Shown piece by piece: positions 24,792-32,767 of a stretch of 64,000 bases of DNA (within the stretch, counting starts at the first letter, position 1; each line of letters begins with the position of its first letter). The stretch lies in assembly GCF_000092225.1 (NCBI RefSeq), contig NC_014158.1, forward strand, positions 3,596,001-3,660,000. The letters are read 5' to 3'. Origin of the DNA: Tsukamurella paurometabola DSM 20162 (GTDB taxonomy: Bacteria > Actinomycetota > Actinomycetes > Mycobacteriales > Mycobacteriaceae). A program made the position numbers and the translations under genes. Under the pieces are notes generated by a model. The model did not search any database, had not been told where the DNA came from, and worked only from the letters and a program-made list of their open reading frames with translations.

Positions 24792-26333
24792 ATGAACGAG
24801 ATCACCTCCGCCGCAGGCCGAACGGTCACGCGACGATCACTGCTCACCGCGTTGGTCGCGGCTCCGGCGCTCGCCGGCGCGTGCTCGCTGGTGCGCTTCC
24901 CGGCGGCCCCCGCCGGTACCGCGCCGCCCGCCGACGGGTTGCGTCCCCTGCCGGTGCCGCCGCTCGCCCCGTCGCGCACCGACGCCGACGGCGCGCGGCT
25001 GTTCGAGCTCACCGCCGGTGCCGGGACCACCGAGATCACGCCGGGACGCGCCACCCGCACCTGGGGCTTCAACGGCGCGATCCTCGGCCCCACCCTGCGC
25101 GCCCGGAACGGGGAGAAGGTGCGCGTGCGGGTGCACAACACGCTGCCCGAGGAGACCACGGTGCACTGGCACGGCATGCATCTGCCGGCGCGCGCCGACG
25201 GCGGCCCGCACCAGCCGATCGCGCCCGGCGCCACCTGGACCACCGAGTGGACGGTCCGCCAGGATCCGGCGACGCTCTGGTACCACCCGCATCCGCACGG
25301 CACCACGGAACGGCACGTCTACCGCGGCCTGTCCGGCTTCTTCCTGCTCGACGGTGCCGCGCCCTCCGGCCTGCCGTCCGAGTACGGGGTCGACGACGTG
25401 CCGGTGGTGATCCAGGACCGGCGGCTCACCCCGGCCGGGCAGCTCGACGAGACCCTGACGCAGGCCGTGGGCATGACGGGTCCCACGATCGTCACCAACG
25501 GCATCGCGGGCGCCTACCTCGCATCGCCGCGCAGCCGCATCCGGCTGCGGCTGCTCAACGGATCGTCGGGCCGCAGCTACAACCTGGGGTTCTCCGACGG
25601 TCGGCGGTTCAGCCTGGTGGGCACCGACGGTGGCCTGCTGCCCAGCCCGCTGCCGCTCGACCGGATCTTCCTGAGCCCCGGCGAGCGCGCCGAGATCGTG
25701 GTCGAGATGGCCGCCGACGATGCGGTGGTGCTCCGGTCGTTCCCGGCCGGCGCCGCCCAGCGCGGCCGCATCGACCGGGACATCGCCGCCCGCTTCGGAT
25801 TCGACGACACCCTCGACGTGCTCACCCTGCGCTCCGGCGCGGTACGTCCCTCGCCGCCGTTGCCCGCGGCACTCGCCGCGATCACGCCCCTGGCGGCCGG
25901 TGACGCCGGGCAACGCCGCCGGTTCGACCTGCAGTGGCACATGATCAACCGCCTGCGGATGGACATGAACCGCATCGACTTCGCGGTACGCGAGGGCGCC
26001 ACCGAGGCGTGGGAGGTGCGCAACGTGGACAACTGGCCGCACAACTTCCACGTGCACGACGTGCAGTTCCAGGTGACCTCGTTCAACGATTCCGCCCCGC
26101 CGCCCGCGCTCCGCGGCTGGAAGGACACCGTGTACCTCGCTCCCGGCGATCGCGCCACCCTGGTGATGCGCTTCGCCGACTACTCGGATCCCCTGTACTC
26201 CTACATGTTCCACTGCCACCTGCTCACCCACGAGGACGCCGGAATGATGGGCCAGTTCCTGGTCACCGCCGACGGCACCTCCCCACGTACCGCGGCCGGA
26301 ACCACCGGCCACCCGAACGGAGACATGAAATGA
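24792..26333 (+). CDS. Tat-exported multicopper oxidase (CueO-like) lipoprotein
   Basis: A 513-residue protein from ATG 24792; ATG 24783 is an alternative. The N-terminus has a twin-arginine signal (TRRSLLTALVAAP) ending in a lipobox with Cys31 (LAGAC), so it should be folded with copper, Tat-exported and lipid-anchored. All four copper-ligand motifs are present: HWHGMH, WYHPHPHG, HNFHVHD and HCHLLTHEDAGMM, the last with T1 Cys and Met. Enzymes of this class oxidise Cu(I) or phenolics with O2. CopC and CopD genes follow in overlapping order, supporting copper detoxification. Confidence 0.92.
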   Translation: MNEITSAAGRTVTRRSLLTALVAAPALAGACSLVRFPAAPAGTAPPADGLRPLPVPPLAPSRTDADGARLFELTAGAGTTEITPGRATRTWGFNGAILGPTLRARNGEKVRVRVHNTLPEETTVHWHGMHLPARADGGPHQPIAPGATWTTEWTVRQDPATLWYHPHPHGTTERHVYRGLSGFFLLDGAAPSGLPSEYGVDDVPVVIQDRRLTPAGQLDETLTQAVGMTGPTIVTNGIAGAYLASPRSRIRLRLLNGSSGRSYNLGFSDGRRFSLVGTDGGLLPSPLPLDRIFLSPGERAEIVVEMAADDAVVLRSFPAGAAQRGRIDRDIAARFGFDDTLDVLTLRSGAVRPSPPLPAALAAITPLAAGDAGQRRRFDLQWHMINRLRMDMNRIDFAVREGATEAWEVRNVDNWPHNFHVHDVQFQVTSFNDSAPPPALRGWKDTVYLAPGDRATLVMRFADYSDPLYSYMFHCHLLTHEDAGMMGQFLVTADGTSPRTAAGTTGHPNGDMK

Positions 26334-26848
26334 CATCCCTCGCCCGCGGCTTCGCCGCCCTCCTGCTGATCGCCTTCGAGATGAGCCTCGCGCTGCCGTC
26401 CGCATCCGCGCACGCCGCCCTCGTCGAGGCCACGCCCGCAACCGGTTCCACCGTCGCGGCGGCCCCGTCCGCGGTGACGCTGCGATTCGACGAGCCGCTC
26501 CAGGACGGCGCCCGCGAGGTGGTGGTCACCGGCCCCGGTGCCGCCGCCGACGTGTGGTCGTCAGGGCCGGGTGTGGTGAGCGGGACGACGCTGCGTGCGG
26601 ACCTGACGGGGCTCGGTGCGGCCGGTGAGTACACCATCGGCTACCGGGTGACCTCCGCCGACGGTCACACCGTTTCCGGCAGCACCTATTTCACCCTCAC
26701 CGCCGACGGCGGCGCGGGTCCGGCGGCTCCCGCGGACGAGCCGGATCGGGGCGCGCCGGTGCTCGGCATCGCGGCCGCCGTCGGCCTCGCGGCGGCAGCG
26801 GTCGCGGCGGGTCTGCGGTGGCGCCGGCGCGACCGTTCGCCGTCGTGA
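26330..26848 (+). CDS. copC: CopC-family copper-binding protein
   Basis: A 172-residue protein whose ATG overlaps the oxidase stop codon (ATGA). A signal peptide ends at SASA, giving a mature N-terminus of His (HAALVEATPATGS), the conserved Cu(II)-binding His of CopC. Further family motifs are VTLRFDEPLQ and VTSADGHTVSGS with the second conserved His. A C-terminal transmembrane helix (APVLGIAAAVGLAAAAVAAG) and basic tail anchor it. It delivers copper to, or buffers it for, the adjoining CopD membrane protein. Confidence 0.9.
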   Translation: MTSLARGFAALLLIAFEMSLALPSASAHAALVEATPATGSTVAAAPSAVTLRFDEPLQDGAREVVVTGPGAAADVWSSGPGVVSGTTLRADLTGLGAAGEYTIGYRVTSADGHTVSGSTYFTLTADGGAGPAAPADEPDRGAPVLGIAAAVGLAAAAVAAGLRWRRRDRSPS

Positions 26849-27630
26849 TCGTCGCGGCCGGGTTCCGTGCGGCCGCCGATCTGAGCGGGATGCTCCTGCT
26901 CGGTGTGCTGGTGCTCCGCGCCTTCGCCGGGCTGCCCGACGGCCGGTCGCGCAGCGCCGGGCCGATGCCCCGGCTCGCGGCGGCGTGGGCGGTGTGCGCC
27001 GCCCTGAACCTGGTGGCGACCGCCGCCGACCGCACCGGGGCGCCGCTGTGGCGGGTCGATCTGGCCGGGCTCGTCGCCGAGATCCGCGCGGTGCCCGCCA
27101 CCGCGGTCACCATCGCCGTCGCGGTGCTCCTCGGGGTGCTCGGCTCCCGGCTCCCCGCCGGGGCCGCGGTCGGTGCGGCGGCGATCGGCCTGGCCGCCGG
27201 TCCCGCGACGGGGCACCTCGGCCTCTCGGCCGTCGGCGCGGCCGTGGTCACGGTGCACGTGCTCACCGCGGCCTGGTGGTTCGGCGGCCTCGCCGCGATG
27301 CCGATCGTGCTGCGCGGCCGGGACGAATGGGCCCGGGCCCTGGGCGAGTTCGGCCGGTGGGCGCCCGCGGCGGTCGCACTGCTGGGGATCAGCGGCGGCG
27401 CGGCGGCCGTGATCCGGCACCCGGCGGCCGGTTCCGCCGCCTTCGTGCTGGTGGTGGTGAAGGCGGGCGCCCTCGCGGCACTGCTCGCGGTGGGCCTGTG
27501 GCAGCGCCGGGTGACCACGGTGCGAGCGGGGACGACGCCCGTGCGGCGGACCCGCCGTTCGATCGGTACCGAGGCGGGGGCGCTCGCGACGGTGACCGTC
27601 GCGGCCGCCGCGCTCAGCTACGCGGCGTGA
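26845..27630 (+). CDS. copD: CopD-family copper transport membrane protein
   Basis: A 261-residue protein with a GTG start at 26845 that overlaps the CopC stop (GTGA); a start 27 bp upstream is possible but less likely. It shows seven or eight transmembrane helices. The CopD domain region VHVLTAAWWFGGLAAMPIVL contains the conserved His and Trp. It is last in the oxidase-CopC-CopD transcript and ends 3 bp from a convergent MerR gene. The substrate is copper by family and context. Confidence 0.85.
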   Translation: MIVAAGFRAAADLSGMLLLGVLVLRAFAGLPDGRSRSAGPMPRLAAAWAVCAALNLVATAADRTGAPLWRVDLAGLVAEIRAVPATAVTIAVAVLLGVLGSRLPAGAAVGAAAIGLAAGPATGHLGLSAVGAAVVTVHVLTAAWWFGGLAAMPIVLRGRDEWARALGEFGRWAPAAVALLGISGGAAAVIRHPAAGSAAFVLVVVKAGALAALLAVGLWQRRVTTVRAGTTPVRRTRRSIGTEAGALATVTVAAAALSYAA

Positions 27631-27633
27631 GGC

Positions 27634-28389
27634 TCAGCCCGCCGCCTCGTCGGTGGAGGCGCGGTGATCGACGGCGTTCTGGTGCGCCCGCAGCTCGCTG
27701 TCGAGGGCGGCGTCGAGAGCGCGGTCGAGGGCGGCGTGCGCGTTCTCCGTGCCCGCCCGGCGCATGGCGCCGAAAAGGCTGACGGCCCAGGCCACATCGT
27801 CGTCCGACTCGGGCAACCAGCCCGGGCCGCGCCGCCGGTCCACCTCCTCGTGGGCCGCGGTCATGAAGACCTCGGCCGCCTCGGTCACCTTCTGCGCGAA
27901 CCGCTGGTGCACGTCGGCCAGCACCGCGAGTTCCATGCCGCGGTCCACGAGGCGGCCCAGGTTGCCGATGATCCGGGAATCGGCCGCCTCGTAGACGCCG
28001 TCCTCCACGGTCTCGGTGACGATGCCCGCCGCGATCAGCCCGGCCAGCGCGGCGTCGTCGAGCGGCCCGAGCCGTTCCTCCAACTCGTCGCGGCGCAGCA
28101 GCGGCCGCTCGGTGGCCGACCAGGGCTCGTCGAGGATCTCGTTGAGCTCCAGCGCATCACCGATCCGGGCACCGGGATTGGTGAGGAAGGTGGCGATGTG
28201 TTTGAGCGTGAACCCGCTGCTGAGCAGCTTGTTGATGGCCTTCAGGTTGCGCAGGTGCTTCTCGGTGTAGATCGCGACCCGGCCCCGCCGCAGCGGCTGG
28301 GGCAGCAGGCCGCGTTCCTGGTAGCCCCGGATGTTGCGCGTCGTCGTCCCGGACACGCGGGCCAGGTCGTCGATCCGGTACTCGGTCAT
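27634..28389 (-). CDS. MerR-family regulator, long type
   Basis: A 251-residue protein. The N-terminal MerR winged helix reads YRIDDLARVSGTTTRNIRGY, then QERGLLPQPLRRGRVAIYTE and HLRNLKAINKLLSSGFTLKH. About 150 C-terminal residues form a helical effector domain without the metal-binding cysteines of CueR, so copper sensing is not indicated. It lies 9 bp after the monooxygenase gene on the same strand, so it is the last gene of the mymA-like operon rather than part of the copper cluster it converges on. Confidence 0.87.
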   Translation of the reverse strand: MTEYRIDDLARVSGTTTRNIRGYQERGLLPQPLRRGRVAIYTEKHLRNLKAINKLLSSGFTLKHIATFLTNPGARIGDALELNEILDEPWSATERPLLRRDELEERLGPLDDAALAGLIAAGIVTETVEDGVYEAADSRIIGNLGRLVDRGMELAVLADVHQRFAQKVTEAAEVFMTAAHEEVDRRRGPGWLPESDDDVAWAVSLFGAMRRAGTENAHAALDRALDAALDSELRAHQNAVDHRASTDEAAG

Positions 28390-28398
28390 CCCTGCAGT

Positions 28399-29883
28399 TT
28401 ATCCGGCCGGCACCGGCGCTTCGGCGTCCTCGCGGACCAGGATGCGGAAATCGCGCAGATCCACGCGGCGCAATTGGTGCACGTACTGGCTGGCGAATCC
28501 GGGGAACATGGTGGCGTTGAAGCCGTCGTCGGTGAGGTACCAGCTCTGACAGCCCGAGTTCCACGTGGTGGCGGTGAGCCGGCGCTGGATGTCGCGGTTG
28601 TACGCGTCCTGCACCTCGGCGCGCACGTCGAGCGCCTTCCAGTCCTCGGTGAGCAACTGGGACACGGCATCGGTGATGTAGTCGATCTGCGCCTCCATGT
28701 ACACCAGGGCCGAGCTGTGCCCGGGCCCGGAGTTCGGGCCGAAGGTGAAGTACAGGTTGGGATATCCGGAGACGGCGACGCTGCGATGGGCGTAGGCGCC
28801 GCCGCTCCACTCGTCGGCGAGCACCCGGCCGTCCAGGCCGGTGATGGGGATCGGCGTGCCGGCCTTGGAGACGTCGAAGCCGGTGGCGAAGACGATGCAG
28901 TCGAAACGGTGCTCCACCCCTTCGACGGTGCGGATCCCCTGCGGCGCGATCCGGGCGATCGGCCAGGTCACCAGCTTGCAGTTGGCGCGCTGCAGGGCCG
29001 GGTAGTAGTCGCTGGTCATCAGCAGGCGTTTGCATCCGGCGGCGAAGTCGGGGGTCAACTGGCGCCGCAGCCACGGGTCCTTGACCTGGGCCCGCAGGTG
29101 CAGCTTGCTGACGGCCTCGACGACGCGGGTGAGCGGGGTGTTCCAGACCACGCCGAGCGCCACCGATTCGTGGCCCCAGAACCACAGGGCGCGGGCGAGC
29201 TGCTGGGCACCGGGGACGCTGCGGTAGATCCGCTTGGTGAATTCGCCGGTCTCGGTGTTGATCCGGGGCAGGACCCAACCGGGCGTGCGCTGGAAGACCT
29301 TGACCGAGGCCGCCTCTTTCACCACCTCGGGCACGATCTGCACGGCGCTCGCGCCGGTGCCGACGACGGCGACCTTCTTGCCGGCGAAGTCGTAGTCGTG
29401 GTCCCAGCGGGCGCTGTGGATCATGTGACCCTGGTAGTCCTCGATACCGCGGATATCGGGGAACGAGGCGTTGGCGAGCGGGCCGGATGCGACGATCACG
29501 GTGCGGGCGCGCACCGGGTCCCGGTCGGCGAAGGAGATCGTCCACTCCCCCGCGTCCGCGTCGTACACCAGGCCGGTCACCGTGTGCTCGAATCGGATCC
29601 GTGACCGCAGGCCCGCCGATTCGACCATGGTGTCGATGTAGGAGAGGATCTCGCCGCTGCCGGAGTAGGTGTGCGACCACTCCGGATTCGGCGCGAAGCT
29701 GTACGAGTACAGGCGCGACGGGATGTCGCAGGCGGCACCGGGGTAGGTGTTGTCGCGCCAGGTGCCGCCCACGCGGGTGTCGCGTTCGAACAGGACGAAG
29801 TCGTCGACGCCCTTGTCCTGGAGGCGGATCGCGGCGCCGATCCCGGCGAAGCCGGCACCGATGATGGCTACGGAGATGCTCAT
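28399..29883 (-). CDS. Flavin-containing monooxygenase, Baeyer-Villiger type
   Basis: A 494-residue enzyme from ATG 29883. FAD motif GAGFAGIGAA near the N-terminus; a NADPH Rossmann motif VVGTGASAVQIVPE in the middle; the BVMO-type fingerprint FQRTPGW follows it; SRLYSYSFAPNPEWSHTYS is typical of MymA/EthA-like enzymes. They insert oxygen next to ketones or hydroxylate using NADPH and O2. It sits in an operon with an esterase, an SDR and a diiron protein, an arrangement close to the M. tuberculosis mymA operon, so a lipid-modifying or ketone-degrading path is likely. Confidence 0.88.
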   Translation of the reverse strand: MSISVAIIGAGFAGIGAAIRLQDKGVDDFVLFERDTRVGGTWRDNTYPGAACDIPSRLYSYSFAPNPEWSHTYSGSGEILSYIDTMVESAGLRSRIRFEHTVTGLVYDADAGEWTISFADRDPVRARTVIVASGPLANASFPDIRGIEDYQGHMIHSARWDHDYDFAGKKVAVVGTGASAVQIVPEVVKEAASVKVFQRTPGWVLPRINTETGEFTKRIYRSVPGAQQLARALWFWGHESVALGVVWNTPLTRVVEAVSKLHLRAQVKDPWLRRQLTPDFAAGCKRLLMTSDYYPALQRANCKLVTWPIARIAPQGIRTVEGVEHRFDCIVFATGFDVSKAGTPIPITGLDGRVLADEWSGGAYAHRSVAVSGYPNLYFTFGPNSGPGHSSALVYMEAQIDYITDAVSQLLTEDWKALDVRAEVQDAYNRDIQRRLTATTWNSGCQSWYLTDDGFNATMFPGFASQYVHQLRRVDLRDFRILVREDAEAPVPAG

Positions 29884-29897
29884 GGCTGAGGTCCTTG

Positions 29898-30821
29898 TCA
29901 GGCGGTGGGCTCGTAGGTCAGTTCCTGCGACCAGGTGGGCTTGCGGTGCACCAGCGGGAAGGGGATCAGCGCGGTGGCCTTGACCAGCGCATCGGCCGGG
30001 ACGTGATAGAGCCGGTTGGAGCGGTTGATCACCCAACCGCCGTGCCAGGCCACCACCCGGTACATGGGCAGGCGGCGCACGAATTCACTGCGCTCGCCCA
30101 CGTTCTTGTACCGCCGCATGGCGCCGTACAGTCGCTCCTCGTCGACGCCCATGTCGACGATGTTGTCGCGCATCTTGTTCAGCAGCGGCACGTAGCTGAG
30201 GAAGCCCACGAGCAGGGAGGGCTTGACCCAGCCGCCCACGAAGTCGATGGCACGCTTGCGCAGGTCGGCGTGGCCCAGCAGGTCCATTACCTCGAAATCG
30301 ACGGCGAGGTGCCGGGACTCGTCGGCGTTGATCCGCTTGAACACCTCCTGCGCGACCGGATCCTTCACCTCGTCGGTGATGAATTTGATCAGCGCACCGT
30401 CGAGGGCCACCTCCAGCATCGGGATCACGGTGCCGAGGAAGGACAGCGACATCCCGTCCGAGTGCTGATCGAGCCAGTTGATCACCAACTGCACGTTGAT
30501 GTTCGGCGACGGGATCTCGTCGCCGTCGAGCATGCCCCAGCGCCGCATGAGCGCCAGCTCCGCGTTGGCGTGCTTCTGCTCCTCCGCGTGGAAGTGCTCG
30601 TAGATGCTCTTGAGCGTGGGGGTGGGCGCCTTCTTCGCCATCGCGGCGAAGCCGCGGGCTCCGACGTTCTCGATCCACATCAGGTCGGAGAGGAAGGGCT
30701 TGAGCTTGGCGTGCAGCTCGGGCTCGATCAACTCGGCACCGGGCGCATCCCAGTCGATGTCGGCGAGCGCCCACTGCTTGTCCTTGATCATCTGCAGCAT
30801 CGTGTCGAAGTCCATGGCCAT
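29898..30821 (-). CDS. Ferritin-like diiron-type protein (putative oxygenase/hydrolase)
   Basis: A 307-residue, mostly helical protein with two E...ExxH-like carboxylate motifs: YEHFHAEEQKHANAE (about 70-84) and INADESRHLAVDFE (about 155-168). This matches a ferritin-like dimetal site. Hydrophobic helices occur near LLVGFLSYVPLLNKM. It lies 14 bp from each neighbour in the operon, between SDR and monooxygenase genes. With a KshB-like reductase transcribed divergently, it could be an oxygenase component, but the family has no fixed function and this is inference. Confidence 0.7.
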   Translation of the reverse strand: MAMDFDTMLQMIKDKQWALADIDWDAPGAELIEPELHAKLKPFLSDLMWIENVGARGFAAMAKKAPTPTLKSIYEHFHAEEQKHANAELALMRRWGMLDGDEIPSPNINVQLVINWLDQHSDGMSLSFLGTVIPMLEVALDGALIKFITDEVKDPVAQEVFKRINADESRHLAVDFEVMDLLGHADLRKRAIDFVGGWVKPSLLVGFLSYVPLLNKMRDNIVDMGVDEERLYGAMRRYKNVGERSEFVRRLPMYRVVAWHGGWVINRSNRLYHVPADALVKATALIPFPLVHRKPTWSQELTYEPTA

Positions 30822-30835
30822 GGCGGGTCGTCCTT

Positions 30836-31693
30836 TCAGGAGGCGGGAAGGAAACGGTTGATCAGTCCGAGGCCCCGCGCATACGGGACCGGGAAATGGC
30901 GCTTGAGGTGCCAGACCACGTTCGCGTCGAACTGCGGAAGCACATACAGACGTCCGAGGTCGTTGGCATCGAGGGTCTGAGCGGCGACGGAATCGGGAGA
31001 GAACCCGGTGAGTTCCATGAGTCTTCCGGCGAGATCCTTACTGCCGGAAGTGATGCGACCGTCCCTGGCTACATTGGTCTTGACGAAGGTGGGACAGAGC
31101 ACGGTCACGTTGACACCCGAGCCCGCGAGTTCGGCGGCGAGGGTCTCGGAGAGCGACATGACTCCCGCCTTGGATACGTTGTAGGGGCCCATCGCCGGTG
31201 CTGCGGCGAATCCGGCGGCGGAGGCAACGTTGATGACGCCGCCGCGCCCGGCTTCGCGGAGCATCGGCGCGAACAACTCGCAGCCGTGCACCACGCCCCA
31301 CAGGTTGATGCCCAGGGCCCAGTCCCAGTCGTCGAGACCGATCTCGCCCACGGCCCGGCCGCCGATGCCGACTCCGGCGTTGTTGATGACCAGGGTGGGC
31401 GGACCGTCGAACACGGAGCGTGCCAGTACCGCGAGCGATTCGACCTGGGCACGATCAGCGACATCGCATGCCACGGCGTGCGCGGGCCGGCCGGTCTTCG
31501 TCGCGATCAGGGCCACCGTCTCCTTCGCCCGGGTCTCGTCGATGTCGGCGCAAATCACCTCGCCTCCGCGGCGTGTGAGTTCCACAGCGAACGCGCGGCC
31601 GATGCCGCTGCCTGCGCCGGTCACCACCGCGCGGGCGTCCTCCGAGACGGGATTGCGCACCAGGCGGCGCAGGATGCGATCGATACCGAACAT
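30836..31693 (-). CDS. Short-chain dehydrogenase/reductase (SadH-like)
   Basis: A 285-residue classical SDR: cofactor motif VTGAGSGIGRAFAVEL, ADID after strand two (NAD preference suggested by the acidic residue), NNAGVG, and the active site with Ser in NVASAAGFAAA and YNVSK (YxxxK). A C-terminal extension resembles mycobacterial SadH. The start ATG overlaps the stop of the upstream esterase gene by one base at 31693. It probably oxidises the alcohol released by the esterase/monooxygenase pair. Confidence 0.87.
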   Translation of the reverse strand: MFGIDRILRRLVRNPVSEDARAVVTGAGSGIGRAFAVELTRRGGEVICADIDETRAKETVALIATKTGRPAHAVACDVADRAQVESLAVLARSVFDGPPTLVINNAGVGIGGRAVGEIGLDDWDWALGINLWGVVHGCELFAPMLREAGRGGVINVASAAGFAAAPAMGPYNVSKAGVMSLSETLAAELAGSGVNVTVLCPTFVKTNVARDGRITSGSKDLAGRLMELTGFSPDSVAAQTLDANDLGRLYVLPQFDANVVWHLKRHFPVPYARGLGLINRFLPAS

Positions 31694-32679
31694 CAGGAGA
31701 CCGCCTTCGAGTCGGTTTCAGCCGCAACGGGATCGGTCGCGGCGAGGAAGTCACGCACCCGTAGCAGCGCGTTGTCGGCCTCGGGTGTAAGACGGGGCAG
31801 TGCCTGGAAGACGTGCATCAGACCGGGCCAGATCTCGAGCGTGCTGGTGCCGCCGTTCTCGCGGAGCTCGCGATCGAGGTACCGGGCGTCAGCGGAGAGC
31901 ATCTCCGCACCGCCCGCCTGAATGAGGAACGGCGGCAGACGATCCGCGAACGCGAGGTCCAGGCGCAGACGCGGGTGATCATCGGGAATCCCTGCGGTGT
32001 ACAGGTCGACGAGGCGGCGTGCCGCGGCCGCCGTGATCGCGGGATCGCGGCGCGTGCGCTCCTGCTCGGCGGCGAGCCCGAAGGTCAGGTCGATGAGCGG
32101 CGAGAACAGGGCCACGGCGGCGGGTTGGGACGCCTCCTCGCGGGCGCGTTGCACCACGAGGTCGACCGCCAGGTGTCCGCCGGCGGAGTCACCGGCGAGC
32201 ACGATGTCGCCGGCGGCGTAGCCCTGAGTGAGCAGCCAGTCGAAGCCCGCCGCGATATCGTCGGCCGCGGCGGGGAACGGATGCTCGGGGGCGAGCCGGT
32301 AGTCCACGACGAAGACCGGCAGGCCCGTGACGGCGCTGAGCCGAGCGGCGAGACTGCGGTGGGTACGCGCCGAGCAGATCGCATAGGCACTGCCGTGGAT
32401 GTAGTAGACGGCGCGCCGACCGAATCGGACGCCCGGCCCGAGTACCCAGTCGCCGGGCACCGTCGGGGTGCGGACCGCGGTGGCGCGTGTGCCCCGCGGG
32501 CTCGAGCCGAGGGCCCCCATGATCGCGGCGACCAGCCCACGAGCTACCCACACGCCGGACTGGTTCATCGGGATCAGGCCACTGACCACGCCCAATCCGT
32601 AGCGGGTGGCGACGGCGGTCAGCGCGGAGCGGCGCGTGGCCCGGGACGGTACCGGTGGCGCCGCGACTTCCTTGTCCAT
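31693..32679 (-). CDS. Alpha/beta hydrolase, HSL-family esterase (LipR-like)
   Basis: A 328-residue esterase with the hormone-sensitive-lipase pattern. The oxyanion motif is YIHGSAYAICS (HGSA instead of the usual HGGG), the nucleophile lies in LAGDSAGGHLAVDL, and DYRLAPEHPFPAA is family-typical. Asp and His complete the triad near LPPFLIQAGGAEML and PGLMHVFQAL. It is the first gene of the operon. Its promoter region faces the reductase gene and contains a 12-8-12 palindrome. LipR in the mymA operon is the closest described analogue. Confidence 0.87.
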   Translation of the reverse strand: MDKEVAAPPVPSRATRRSALTAVATRYGLGVVSGLIPMNQSGVWVARGLVAAIMGALGSSPRGTRATAVRTPTVPGDWVLGPGVRFGRRAVYYIHGSAYAICSARTHRSLAARLSAVTGLPVFVVDYRLAPEHPFPAAADDIAAGFDWLLTQGYAAGDIVLAGDSAGGHLAVDLVVQRAREEASQPAAVALFSPLIDLTFGLAAEQERTRRDPAITAAAARRLVDLYTAGIPDDHPRLRLDLAFADRLPPFLIQAGGAEMLSADARYLDRELRENGGTSTLEIWPGLMHVFQALPRLTPEADNALLRVRDFLAATDPVAAETDSKAVS

Positions 32680-32694
32680 GCCGTTAGACCACCA

Positions 32695-32726
32695 CTAACC
32701 GTGCCAGTTGTCAATGGCACGGTTAG
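32695..32726. promoter_or_regulatory. 12-8-12 bp perfect palindrome in a divergent promoter
   Basis: CTAACCGTGCCA (32695-32706) and TGGCACGGTTAG (32715-32726) are perfect reverse complements separated by 8 bp. The centre contains TTGACA on the minus strand (32714-32709) and TTGTCA on the plus strand (32708-32713), plausible -35 elements for both divergent transcripts. One bound regulator could therefore control the esterase operon and the reductase gene together. The MerR protein at the operon's end is a candidate. Confidence 0.7.
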
Positions 32727-32767
32727 AAATGTATCGTTCGCGGTGACCGCAAAGAAGGGATTCCTCC

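Noticed and set aside
27634..28389. MerR gene as a CueR-type copper sensor for the adjacent copD cluster
   Set aside because: No conserved metal-binding cysteines in the C-terminal region, and the gene is 9 bp behind the monooxygenase gene on the opposite strand to copD.
27664..29604. 646-codon open frame on the plus strand opposite MerR and the monooxygenase
   Set aside because: Antisense to two well-supported genes; low-complexity composition.
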